Below are positions 54,753 through 62,718 of a stretch of 64,000 bases of DNA, one piece after another. The stretch lies in assembly GCF_001435845.1 (NCBI RefSeq), contig NZ_CM003596.1, positions 124,001 through 188,000 of the forward strand, read 5' to 3'. This DNA comes from Psychrobacter sp. P11G3. Lineage in GTDB: Bacteria; Pseudomonadota; Gammaproteobacteria; Pseudomonadales; Moraxellaceae. Each line of letters opens with the position of its first letter. The first letter of the stretch is position 1. The notes under the pieces are model-generated. The model was not told where the DNA came from, made no database searches, and was given only the letters and a program-made list of their open reading frames with translations. Both the position numbers and the translations under genes were made by a program.

Positions 54753-55589
54753 ATGAGTAACAATAATAACCAACCAGTCGTTCCACAAGACAATAAAAAA
54801 ACGGTTCAAAGTCCTATTCAGCCTTTGACTCATGATGACATTCGTAGCTTTGTACCGTCCAGTAATTGCCTAGATGGTAAGACTATTTTAGTGACTGGAG
54901 CAGGGGATGGTATTGGCCGTGTTGCGGCATTGACCTATGCTCGTTATGGCGCCACTGTCTTATTGTTAGGACGCACTAGCAGCAAGCTTGAATACGTCTA
55001 CGATGAGATTGAAAGTCTTGGTGGTAAGCAGCCTGCTATGTTGCCTATGAACCTAGAAGGGGCGACTTACGCTGAAATGCAGCAGCTTGAAGGACTAATC
55101 AATAAAGAAGTCGGCCAGTTAGATGGCATATTGCATAATGCTGGTGTATTAGGACAATTGACGCCGCTTGAGATGTATGACGTCGATACTTTTGCCCAAG
55201 TGATGAAAGTTAATTTCACAGCGACTTTTATGCTGACTCAAGCGCTATTACCGCTATTAAAAGATGCTGATCATGGGTCTGTTGTTTTTACCTCTAGCAC
55301 TGTAGGTACGCATCCTCGCGCATTTTGGGGTGCTTATGCACTTTCCAAACAAGCAGTAGAAGGGATGAGTGATATCTTTACTCAAGAGACGCAGAACACT
55401 ACCAATTTGCGTTTTAACTGCATTAATCCAGGTGGTACTCGTACCAATATGCGTGCGCATGCGTATCCAGGTGAAAACCCTATGAGCTTAAAAACACCTG
55501 AAGATATCATGGCAGGCTATGTCTGTCTGATGAGTGATGAGAGCATTGGCGTACGCGGTCAAGTGATTGAGCTACAACCTAAAGATTAG
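54753..55589 (+). CDS. yciK: YciK-family short-chain dehydrogenase/reductase
   Basis: A classical SDR: the NAD(P)-binding TGAGDGIGRVAALTYARYGA follows LDGKTILV, then HNAGVLGQLTPLEMYD, a Ser in FTSSTVGTHPRAFWGAY, and the catalytic YALSKQAVEG. The ending NPGGTRTNMRAHAYPGENP is characteristic of YciK. The first 45 residues are a low-complexity extension. I chose ATG 54753, which has GTGAG at about 8 bases; a GTG at 54741 would add 4 residues. Its substrate is unknown. It is the third gene of the ubiG-mupP-yciK run. Confidence 0.85.
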   Translation: MSNNNNQPVVPQDNKKTVQSPIQPLTHDDIRSFVPSSNCLDGKTILVTGAGDGIGRVAALTYARYGATVLLLGRTSSKLEYVYDEIESLGGKQPAMLPMNLEGATYAEMQQLEGLINKEVGQLDGILHNAGVLGQLTPLEMYDVDTFAQVMKVNFTATFMLTQALLPLLKDADHGSVVFTSSTVGTHPRAFWGAYALSKQAVEGMSDIFTQETQNTTNLRFNCINPGGTRTNMRAHAYPGENPMSLKTPEDIMAGYVCLMSDESIGVRGQVIELQPKD

Positions 55590-55747
55590 TAGCGAAGTTT
55601 TAAGTTGAGTCAAAATAATTACGCTATTCTTTATTGACGGTTTTATAAACTATTGCAGGTTGCAATTAACCATAGCCAGCCCCATCTATTTGTTATTAAA
55701 GACATTTGTAGTGTCTAATTATAATGAATAAAAAATAGGATAAGATT

Positions 55748-56014
55748 ATGGCAGGTGGCTGGTCAAGAGATGGTGCTGAGCACGAACAGATGGATGCAAC
55801 GGTAAATGATGCGTTGGAGCGAGCGCGACGTTCGTTACCGACAGGTGTAAGTGCTGAGCTGTGTGATGAATGTGGTAAGCCTATTCCAGAGGCAAGGCGA
55901 CTAGCGGTGCCCGGTATTCAACATTGTGTTAGCTGTCAGACGGAGCTTGAACAAGAAGCAAAAGCGGCAGAAATTTTTAATCGTCGTGGTAGTAAAGACA
56001 GTCAATTGCGTTAA
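55748..56014 (+). CDS. Small DksA/TraR-type C4 zinc-finger protein (YbiI-like)
   Basis: The 88-residue protein consists of a short helical N-terminus and a four-cysteine zinc finger: CDECGKPIPEARR, then IQHCVSCQTELE. This is the DksA/TraR family finger, but the protein lacks the long N-terminal coiled coil with the acidic tip that lets DksA act in the RNA polymerase secondary channel. It is closest in form to YbiI-like proteins; function is unknown. ATG follows TAGGATAAGATT. A MITE-like element begins 4 bp after the stop codon. Confidence 0.85.
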   Translation: MAGGWSRDGAEHEQMDATVNDALERARRSLPTGVSAELCDECGKPIPEARRLAVPGIQHCVSCQTELEQEAKAAEIFNRRGSKDSQLR

Positions 56015-56017
56015 GAA

Positions 56018-56189
56018 AGGGCGTGTCATCAATTCAATTGATAGTCATCTAAATGGGTTGAAAATGGCTAAATCTTGCCAAACAGCGTTAAATAGCTGAC
56101 TAATATCTCGATATTATCTGCGCTATTTTCCTTGTTTGACTGCGATTTATCTTATTTTTAACACCATTTTTAAAATGAGGACACGCCCT
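56018..56189. mobile_element. Putative MITE (172 bp, no transposase)
   Basis: The ends are 14-bp terminal inverted repeats with one mismatch: AGGGCGTGTCATCA (56018-56031) and TGAGGACACGCCCT (56176-56189). There is no coding capacity. Flanking copies of TTGCGTT, ending at 56012 on the left and starting at 56191 on the right, look like a duplicated stretch that includes the 3' end of the zinc-finger gene. The TIRs recall IS5-family ends, but the parent is not in the window, so the family is a guess. Confidence 0.6.
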
Positions 56190-56209
56190 AGTTGCGTTGA
56201 AAAAAGAAA

Positions 56210-56253
56210 GGGCGGACATTGCTAGATAAAATAGCAGTGTCCGCCCTCTTTTT
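56210..56253. terminator. Bidirectional rho-independent terminator
   Basis: GGGCGGACA-t-TGCTA pairs with TAGCA-g-TGTCCGCCC around a short loop, followed by CTTTTTG. An A-rich stretch on the other side serves the minus strand. It separates the zinc-finger gene and MITE from the convergent CobW-like gene. Confidence 0.88.
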
Positions 56254-56261
56254 GTCTATTG

Positions 56262-57524
56262 CTATATAACCAGTGCCATCAGTTCGCGATCGCACTTTTC
56301 CCAATCTAACAATACTGATGACGCTTTGGCATCATTCTCAGTTTCTGATTTTCCTATAGCTTTATCGGCAGCATGTGTATCGACAGTATTGCCTAATTGC
56401 AAAATAATTTCCAATCGACTATCAGTCTGTGGGTCGATGGTTCTGGTGGTTAGACTACCAGGGTTAAAATTGATCTGCAGCCAGCCATCAGAAGTATGCA
56501 CCACGCCTTTGATACGTTGCCAGCTTAGCAATGCTAACAACCAATTCTGTAAATCGTCAGCGTTTAATATGTAGTGTGCAGGTAGTCGCCATCCAGCCAA
56601 TTGAAAATCTTGCTGCTCTTCATGGTAGCGATAGGGCAGATCACTATCAGCACTAGTCTGAGCTTTGGTCTCATCGGTAAATGAACTCGATGATGGCACA
56701 GTTGCTAAAGAATTGGCTTGAGACTGTAAACCAATCATCGATTTTTGATGATTAGAGATACTGACTTTTCGTTGATTCGAAATGATAGAGCTGGGCTGAT
56801 TCAGTTGGTCGTTTAACGTAGACAAGGATGCATCTGCTACAAGTTTATTTGCTACAAACTTATCTGATGAATGAACATCTGATGAGTCTATTGCCTCAGA
56901 TGCCGTTAATTCAGAAGCGTCCCAAATGATTTTTACTTGTGAATTTAGCTTGGCTATCCATTCTACTAAGACTTGTTTTTCGCTAGTATTTAATTGGGTA
57001 TAACGATTGATTATCAGCACATCGGCATCACGGACATGCGCTTGATAGCCATCATGGTCACGATACTTAATCTGTTGCCACTGCTCGCCACTCAGTACGG
57101 TTATCACAGCATTCATTTTTAGGGCAGTTTGCCAGTGCGGCGCACTAAGTTGTAGTATCAGCTCACGTGGATGAGCTAACCCTGTGGGTTCAATGAGTAA
57201 TCGCTGCGGATGATGCTCACTGAGAAGGCGACTGATTGCAATTTGCAGAGGCAGCTGACTGGTGCAGCAAATACAGCCACCACTGACCTCACGAATGGCG
57301 ATATTTTTTTGCTCAAGCTCGTTATCTTGGGAGCTTGCAAGGAGTGCGCCATCAATACCGATACGGCCAAACTCATTGATTAAGAGGGCCCAGCGTTCGT
57401 CATCAGGTTTTGTGGCCAGTAACTGATTAATTACAGTGGTTTTGCCAGCACCTAAAAACCCTGTCACTAACGTGCAGGGTATGTTTTGAAAAATAATTGG
57501 GTTTTTCACAAATAGGCTCATCAT
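56262..57524 (-). CDS. CobW/COG0523-family GTPase, putative metal chaperone (YjiA-like)
   Basis: A G3E GTPase with Walker A LVTGFLGAGKTTVINQLLAT, INEFGRIGIDGALL, the metal-binding GGCICC motif at about residue 85, LIEPTGLAHPRELI and the guanine-specificity NRYTQLN. The C-terminal CobW domain has QLAGWRLPAHYILNADDLQNW and IKGVVHTSDGWLQIN. A poorly conserved Ser/Gln-rich insert lies between the domains. The start is uncertain: ATG 57524, ATG 57521 and GTG 57554 are all in frame with no strong ribosome site. It is downstream of ompR on the same strand by a few tens of bases. The metal is unknown; Zn is the commonest guess. Confidence 0.85.
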   Translation of the reverse strand: MMSLFVKNPIIFQNIPCTLVTGFLGAGKTTVINQLLATKPDDERWALLINEFGRIGIDGALLASSQDNELEQKNIAIREVSGGCICCTSQLPLQIAISRLLSEHHPQRLLIEPTGLAHPRELILQLSAPHWQTALKMNAVITVLSGEQWQQIKYRDHDGYQAHVRDADVLIINRYTQLNTSEKQVLVEWIAKLNSQVKIIWDASELTASEAIDSSDVHSSDKFVANKLVADASLSTLNDQLNQPSSIISNQRKVSISNHQKSMIGLQSQANSLATVPSSSSFTDETKAQTSADSDLPYRYHEEQQDFQLAGWRLPAHYILNADDLQNWLLALLSWQRIKGVVHTSDGWLQINFNPGSLTTRTIDPQTDSRLEIILQLGNTVDTHAADKAIGKSETENDAKASSVLLDWEKCDRELMALVI

Positions 57525-57588
57525 ATTGGCACGTGTTTGTGAGTAAACAAACACGGCCTATATTAAAAGGAATTAGATCAGTCAAAAG

Positions 57589-58347
57589 CTATTCACTCTT
57601 GATGGTTTCTACCTCAGCTTCATCAGGAACGAACACATAGCCAACGCCCCAGACGGTCTGGATATAACGCGCTTGTGAAGGGTTGTCTTCAATCAGACGA
57701 CGCAGACGTGATACTTGGACGTCGATAGAACGCTCCATCGCACCCCATTCACGACCACGGGCAAGGTTCATCAATTTATCACGGGTCAATGGCTCACGTG
57801 GATGCTGTACGAGCGCTTTTAGCACTGAAAACTCACCTGTCGTCAAAGTGACTACGTTACCATCGCGTTTAAGTGTACGTGTCGATAGATCTAGTGTCCA
57901 TGGACCAAACTCGACCACTTCCATTTGATGACTTGGTGCACCTGGCAACTCACGGTTTTGACGACGTAATACAGCTTTGATACGAGCCAACAGCTCTTTT
58001 GGATTAAAAGGCTTGGGCAGATAGTCATCTGCACCCGCTTCTAGACCGGCGATACGGTCTGCATCGCCACCTTTAGCAGTAAGCATAATGATAGGAATAT
58101 CTGCATTGTCCTCACGCAGACGCTTACAGATACTGATACCGTCTTCGCCTGGCAGCATCAAATCGAGCACGACCAAAGAGAAAAGCTCACGTTGCATGAG
58201 TTTGTCCATCTGACTGCCGTCATGAGCGGTACGAACGACAAAGCCGTCGTCTTCTAGGAAGCGTTGCAACAAAGAGCGCAGACGAGCGTCGTCATCGACA
58301 ACTAAAATACGCTGAGTTAACGTGTCAGGGCTGTTGTTATCAGTCAT
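57589..58347 (-). CDS. ompR: OmpR-family response regulator
   Basis: Residues 14-130 are the receiver domain: ILVVDDDARLRSLLQRFLED with the acidic pocket, VVLDLMLPGEDGISICK with the phosphoacceptor Asp, MLTAKGGDADRIAGLEAGAD and YLPKPFNPKELLARI. The C-terminal winged helix (about 150-245) has LTTGEFSVLKALVQHPREPL, DVQVSRLRRLIEDNP and IQTVWGVGYVFVPD. The 252-residue length and details fit OmpR itself rather than PhoB or KdpE. In many gammaproteobacteria envZ follows; here a CobW-like GTPase follows instead. ATG follows AAAAGGATGCCTGT. Confidence 0.9.
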   Translation of the reverse strand: MTDNNSPDTLTQRILVVDDDARLRSLLQRFLEDDGFVVRTAHDGSQMDKLMQRELFSLVVLDLMLPGEDGISICKRLREDNADIPIIMLTAKGGDADRIAGLEAGADDYLPKPFNPKELLARIKAVLRRQNRELPGAPSHQMEVVEFGPWTLDLSTRTLKRDGNVVTLTTGEFSVLKALVQHPREPLTRDKLMNLARGREWGAMERSIDVQVSRLRRLIEDNPSQARYIQTVWGVGYVFVPDEAEVETIKSE

Positions 58348-58725
58348 ACAGGCATCCTTTTATAAAAATTATTGTTATCAGAAACTACAAGTAAATAGCT
58401 ATGAGCAAAAACACTGCCACTAATTATCATTATTTAATTATTGGTTACGAATAAGCACTTCATAAAATTAAAAACTATTGTTCAATATGTCAGCACATAT
58501 CAATATTTGTGTTATTGATACTTTAGTGTATAAGATTGCACCGAGAATTGCATCACCCATGATAATAAATGCTGTATGCGTTTGTTTAACAAGTCCATAG
58601 GATGTGCGATATAGAACGATTTGCGTCCTAAAATGCGCAATAAATAACGAAAAGATAAAAAGGATTTTTATTCATGCAGCTTTTGCTATAATGCAAAGCT
58701 ACATTTCTCAACGATTGATACGTAT
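58348..58725. other. Divergent intergenic region between ompR and tex
   Basis: This 378-bp AT-rich spacer must hold promoters for ompR (-) and tex (+). I see no gene, clear operator or repeat in it. A TATAAT-like TGCTATAATGC lies at 58684-58694, about 35 bp before the tex ATG, and is a reasonable -10 for tex. Confidence 0.5.
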
Positions 58726-61272
58726 ATGAGTAGCACTGATACCTTAACGTCATCTCAAACCTCGACAAATGCACAGGTTTTAGATGCAACCACACACGCG
58801 AATATTCACGACAAGCTTGCTCGCGCGCTTGGCATTAAGACTGCTCAAGTCAATGCGTTTGTCAAACTTTATGATGAAGGCGCGACGGTTCCTTTTATTG
58901 CGCGTTACCGCAAAGAAAAGACTCAGAATCTTGATGATGCGCAGCTGCGTGCTTTAGAGAAGTCGCTTAATTACGAGCGTGACATGGCAACACGTCGCCT
59001 CAAAATTACTGAGCTACTAAGCACACAGGGCAATCTGACTGACGAGCTACAGACACGTATCGATAATGCGACGTCTAAGCTTGAGCTTGAAGACATCTAT
59101 CTGCCATATCGTCCGCGTCGTCGTTCACCTGCTGCCAAAGCTCGCGCCGCTGGTCTTGATGCTGCTGCCCAAGCGGTCTTGACCCAAGAGATCACTCCGA
59201 TGGATGCCTTGGCTGATTATCAAGTCCAGTCAAGTATCACTGATGACAGTGGTAATGAAATCGAGGTTGATTTTAGCGATAACGAAAAGCAACTCGCTGG
59301 CGTACAAGCGATTATCGTTGATGAATGGACACAAGCATTGGGCTTGTTGGACAACTTACGCAGTGGTTTTGCCAAAACTGCCAGTATCGTATCGAGCGTT
59401 GCGAGCGAAGAAAAGCGCGAAGTTGGCGAAAAATTCAAAGACTACTTTGAGCATAGTGAAAGCCTTGCTCGACTGCCAAATCATCGCCTATTAGCAATGT
59501 TGCGCGGTCGTCAAGAAAACGTCTTGGGTCTAAAGATTGAAGGCGAAGATGCACCATTTATCGAAAAAATTATCAATCATTTCGATGTTGATGCCAAAGC
59601 GCCAGCAGCCCGCCGTGAGTTTTTGTCAGAGGCAGCCAGTAGCTTGTGGAAAGACAAATGGCGTCCGCATATCGAGCACCGTTTGTTAACTGAAAAGCGC
59701 CTAGCCGCAGAAGCGGATGCGATTGATGTGTTCGCTAGCAACTTACAGCATTTGCTAATGTCTGCACCTGCAGGTCCTAAAGTCATCCTAGGTGTCGATC
59801 CTGGTATCCGTCATGGCGTAAAAATGGCCATCGTCGATGCGCAAGGTCATGTCATGTCAGATAGCGAAGAGAAGCCTGTCATCGCGACAGTGTATCCATT
59901 TGCACCTGATAATAAGATGGATGAAGCTAAAAAAGTCATCGATGAGCTGTTAAGCACTTATAACGTTGATTTGGTCGCTATCGGTAATGGTACGGCAAGT
60001 CGCGAAACAGATGCGATGATTAAAGAGATTTTGGCTGCGAACGATGCACTAAAAGCCAAAGCCGTTATCGTTAATGAGTCGGGCGCGTCTGTTTATTCAG
60101 CGAGTGAACTTGCTAGTGAAGAGCTGGCCAATCTAGACGTTTCTGTACGCGGTGCAGTTTCTATTGCGCGTCGCTTGCAAGATCCATTGTCAGAGCTTGT
60201 GAAAGTTGATCCAAAGGCCATTGGTGTGGGTCAATATCAGCATGACGTCAATCAAAACCAACTTGCCGATAGTCTTGATAAAGTAACTCAAGATAGCGTG
60301 AATGCCGTGGGTGTGGACGTAAATACAGCCAGCCCAGCTATCCTGGCTCACATCGCAGGTCTTAACCGCAATGTAGCGCAGCAAATCGTCACCTATCGCA
60401 AAGAGCATGGTGCATTTGATAGCCGTGAAGCGCTTAAAAACGTCCCACGTCTAGGCGCTAAGACATTTGAGCAAGCAGCTGGTTTCTTGCGTATTCATAA
60501 TGGTAGCAATCCATTAGATGCCACTGGTGTGCATCCAGAGAGCTATGCATTGGTCGATAGTTTACTCGCACAAGCGGGAAAGCCGTTGTCAGAAGTCATC
60601 GGTAATGATGGCGTGTTAAATACTATCGATACGACTACATTGGCTGCTAACGACGATAATGTCAGCGTAAAAGCGATTATCGAAGAGCTTGCCAAACCTG
60701 CTCGTGATCCTCGTCCTGAATTTAAAACAGCCAATTTCCGTGATGACGTCAATAGCATCAAAGATTTGAGCGAAGGCATGATGTTAGAAGGGGTAGTCAC
60801 CAATGTAACGGCCTTTGGTTGTTTCGTTGATGTTGGTGTACATCAGGATGGCTTGGTACATATCTCGCAGATGGCCAATGACTTTGTCGCAGATCCTATG
60901 AACCGTGTCAAACCTGGTGATATCGTTTCGGTTCGTGTTATCTCCATCGATGAAAAACGTGGTCGTATCGGCTTTAGCATGAAGCCTGAATCTGAAAAAC
61001 CTGTACGTACGGCTGCCAAGTCTACGACAGCTAGTACAGATAGCGAGAGAACCAGTCGTCCACGCAATAATAATGCAAATAGTGACCGTCCAAATAATAG
61101 CCGTCCAGCTGCTGACAAACGTCCGTCTAAGCCACGTGGCAAGCGTCAGGATAGAGACAACGCGAGCAATCGTAGTAAGCCAGTAAAAAATGATAAAGCT
61201 GAAGCCCCAAGTAAAATGGGTACACTCGGTGCTTTATTACAAGAAGCTGGCGTGACTAAAAATAAGAAATAA
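58726..61272 (+). CDS. tex: Tex-family RNA-binding transcription accessory protein
   Basis: Tex is a conserved nucleic-acid-binding protein linked to transcription. The 848-residue product has the helical Tex N-domain (residues 28-210, AFVKLYDEGATVPFIARYRK), a YqgF/RNase H-like domain (GPKVILGVDPGIRHGVKMAI, about 344-490), a helix-hairpin-helix domain (VNTASPAILAHIAGLNRNVA, about 530-600) and an S1 domain (LEGVVTNVTAFGCFVDVGVH, about 687-755). A basic, Arg/Asn/Ser-rich tail of about 90 residues follows, longer than in most homologues. A strong terminator follows. Confidence 0.95.
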   Translation: MSSTDTLTSSQTSTNAQVLDATTHANIHDKLARALGIKTAQVNAFVKLYDEGATVPFIARYRKEKTQNLDDAQLRALEKSLNYERDMATRRLKITELLSTQGNLTDELQTRIDNATSKLELEDIYLPYRPRRRSPAAKARAAGLDAAAQAVLTQEITPMDALADYQVQSSITDDSGNEIEVDFSDNEKQLAGVQAIIVDEWTQALGLLDNLRSGFAKTASIVSSVASEEKREVGEKFKDYFEHSESLARLPNHRLLAMLRGRQENVLGLKIEGEDAPFIEKIINHFDVDAKAPAARREFLSEAASSLWKDKWRPHIEHRLLTEKRLAAEADAIDVFASNLQHLLMSAPAGPKVILGVDPGIRHGVKMAIVDAQGHVMSDSEEKPVIATVYPFAPDNKMDEAKKVIDELLSTYNVDLVAIGNGTASRETDAMIKEILAANDALKAKAVIVNESGASVYSASELASEELANLDVSVRGAVSIARRLQDPLSELVKVDPKAIGVGQYQHDVNQNQLADSLDKVTQDSVNAVGVDVNTASPAILAHIAGLNRNVAQQIVTYRKEHGAFDSREALKNVPRLGAKTFEQAAGFLRIHNGSNPLDATGVHPESYALVDSLLAQAGKPLSEVIGNDGVLNTIDTTTLAANDDNVSVKAIIEELAKPARDPRPEFKTANFRDDVNSIKDLSEGMMLEGVVTNVTAFGCFVDVGVHQDGLVHISQMANDFVADPMNRVKPGDIVSVRVISIDEKRGRIGFSMKPESEKPVRTAAKSTTASTDSERTSRPRNNNANSDRPNNSRPAADKRPSKPRGKRQDRDNASNRSKPVKNDKAEAPSKMGTLGALLQEAGVTKNKK

Positions 61273-61312
61273 ATGCTGCTAAAAATAGCTAAAATTTATA
61301 ATCATGTACAAT

Positions 61313-61340
61313 AAAAAGGCAGCCATATGGCTGCCTTTTT
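61313..61340. terminator. Bidirectional rho-independent terminator
   Basis: AAAAAGGCAGCC and GGCTGCCTTTTT form a 12-bp perfect stem with a 4-nt loop, between tex and the convergent small secreted protein gene. Confidence 0.94.
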
Positions 61341-61387
61341 ATATAAGTAATACGCTTACAAATTAATCAAATAAACTACCTATCTGC

Positions 61388-61966
61388 TTAACGTGATACA
61401 GCGATACGGCGGTTTTCTTTAAACTGTACGTTTGCTGGCTGAGTAGCTAATAATTCACCACGCTTGTCTTTTTTCTTTTCTTGCAAAGTACTAGCAGCAT
61501 CTGCAACTTTATTCTCAGTAGCTGCTTCACCTGCGATTAAAGGCTGATAGTCTGCATTGCTGTGTTGCATGTTAGGCGCTTGAGCGTTCTGTACAGGAGC
61601 CTGAGCAGTTGTAGCATTAGTCATTGCTGCCGCATTGGTTGTTGCCTGAGCGTTATTCATCAAAGCTGCGTTATCATCGCTTGCTTCATTATCCATATCG
61701 TCAGTTTCGTCGTTCATTTCATCTGCTTCATTACTCATATCCATATCGACATCAGCAGTATTTGACGCTTCGACATCTACAGCGCCAGGTTGGGTCGCGA
61801 GCAACTCACCATCAGGACCTTCTATTTCGGCCTGTACAGTGCTTTTGACAGCAGCATTACGCATATCTGCTGGCATTAGATCGCTATTGTTAACGGGTGC
61901 TGCCATTGCCATAGTTGGTAATGCAAGGGTAGCGCCGACGATTAGTGATAAAACATTCTTTTTCAT
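61388..61966 (-). CDS. Secreted acidic low-complexity protein with repeated GELLATQP motif, function unknown
   Basis: The 192-residue protein starts with a clear signal peptide (VLSLIVGATLALPTMAMA, cleavage before APVNNSD). The mature part has an acidic Asp/Glu/Asn/Met stretch (about 75-100) and an Ala/Asn/Thr/Gln stretch (about 100-130). The motif GELLATQP occurs twice: GPDGELLATQPGAVDVE near residue 55 and KRGELLATQPANVQFKE near the C-terminus, which ends in a basic VSR. I do not recognise a family. It is monocistronic, with GGAG nine bases before the ATG. Export to the periplasm is the only functional statement the sequence supports. Confidence 0.75.
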   Translation of the reverse strand: MKKNVLSLIVGATLALPTMAMAAPVNNSDLMPADMRNAAVKSTVQAEIEGPDGELLATQPGAVDVEASNTADVDMDMSNEADEMNDETDDMDNEASDDNAALMNNAQATTNAAAMTNATTAQAPVQNAQAPNMQHSNADYQPLIAGEAATENKVADAASTLQEKKKDKRGELLATQPANVQFKENRRIAVSR

Positions 61967-62656
61967 TATAAAACTCCATGATACATAATTAGCAATAGTT
62001 AAAAACGATAACTCATATTTAATGATGAGCCGTTTTTATTTAAAGGTGTCTGTAAATACTGTATGCAAATTATCAACGATGTAGTTTATATTTCAGTAGC
62101 AAACTCATTAAGGTTCTAACAGTTTAATGTTTTCTTGTGACGTTATGAAACTGTCATACTTAAAGTCTAGCTGATGTTTTAGCTTCTAGATTTTTCTAAA
62201 ACTCATTGGTAGCAAAGGTTGATTGTGTTATTAAAGCTGTTAATAAATGAGTCTGTTAGTTATAAATATCTACCAATGTCTCTAGTATTCAACATATGAA
62301 TATTTGATTGCTTATAGTTGTTATTTAAACTTAGCTGATTGTTATTAATAGTTTTTTTGAGTGTTGTTTGTCAGTATTATAAAGACTTTTATCAGTATTT
62401 TTTATTTATAATTTAAAGCCAGTGTTTAGATAGTTCTTAAGTTCTATTATATAAATCCTTTGATAACATATACTTCACTAAACTAATATTTATATATAAT
62501 TTTTCTACAATATCTATAAAATGATAGTAGCAATATTGGATTAATGGTTAGTATCATAAAGTATTAAATAATCGGTAAACAGAAACATTGTTCACCAAAA
62601 AAATACGTTGTTCTTAATTTAATCTTCGTCTAAATATTTAGAGTAAACCATAAAAA
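61967..62656. other. AT-rich intergenic region with no visible gene
   Basis: This region of about 690 bp upstream of the small secreted protein gene is strongly AT-rich. No open frame with a ribosome site, no tRNA-like fold and no repeat was seen. It must contain the promoter of the minus-strand gene at 61388-61966. Confidence 0.6.
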
Positions 62657-62682
62657 ACCGTATCTCGAAACCAAGATACGGT
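62657..62682 (-). terminator. Rho-independent terminator of the saccharopine dehydrogenase-like gene
   Basis: Read on the minus strand, ACCGTATCT pairs with AGATACGGT around an 8-nt loop and is followed by TTTTTTA. It lies about 35 bp after the minus-strand stop codon. Confidence 0.85.
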
Positions 62683-62718
62683 CATAAAGACATTGAGCCT
62701 TTGTCATTACTCAATAGA

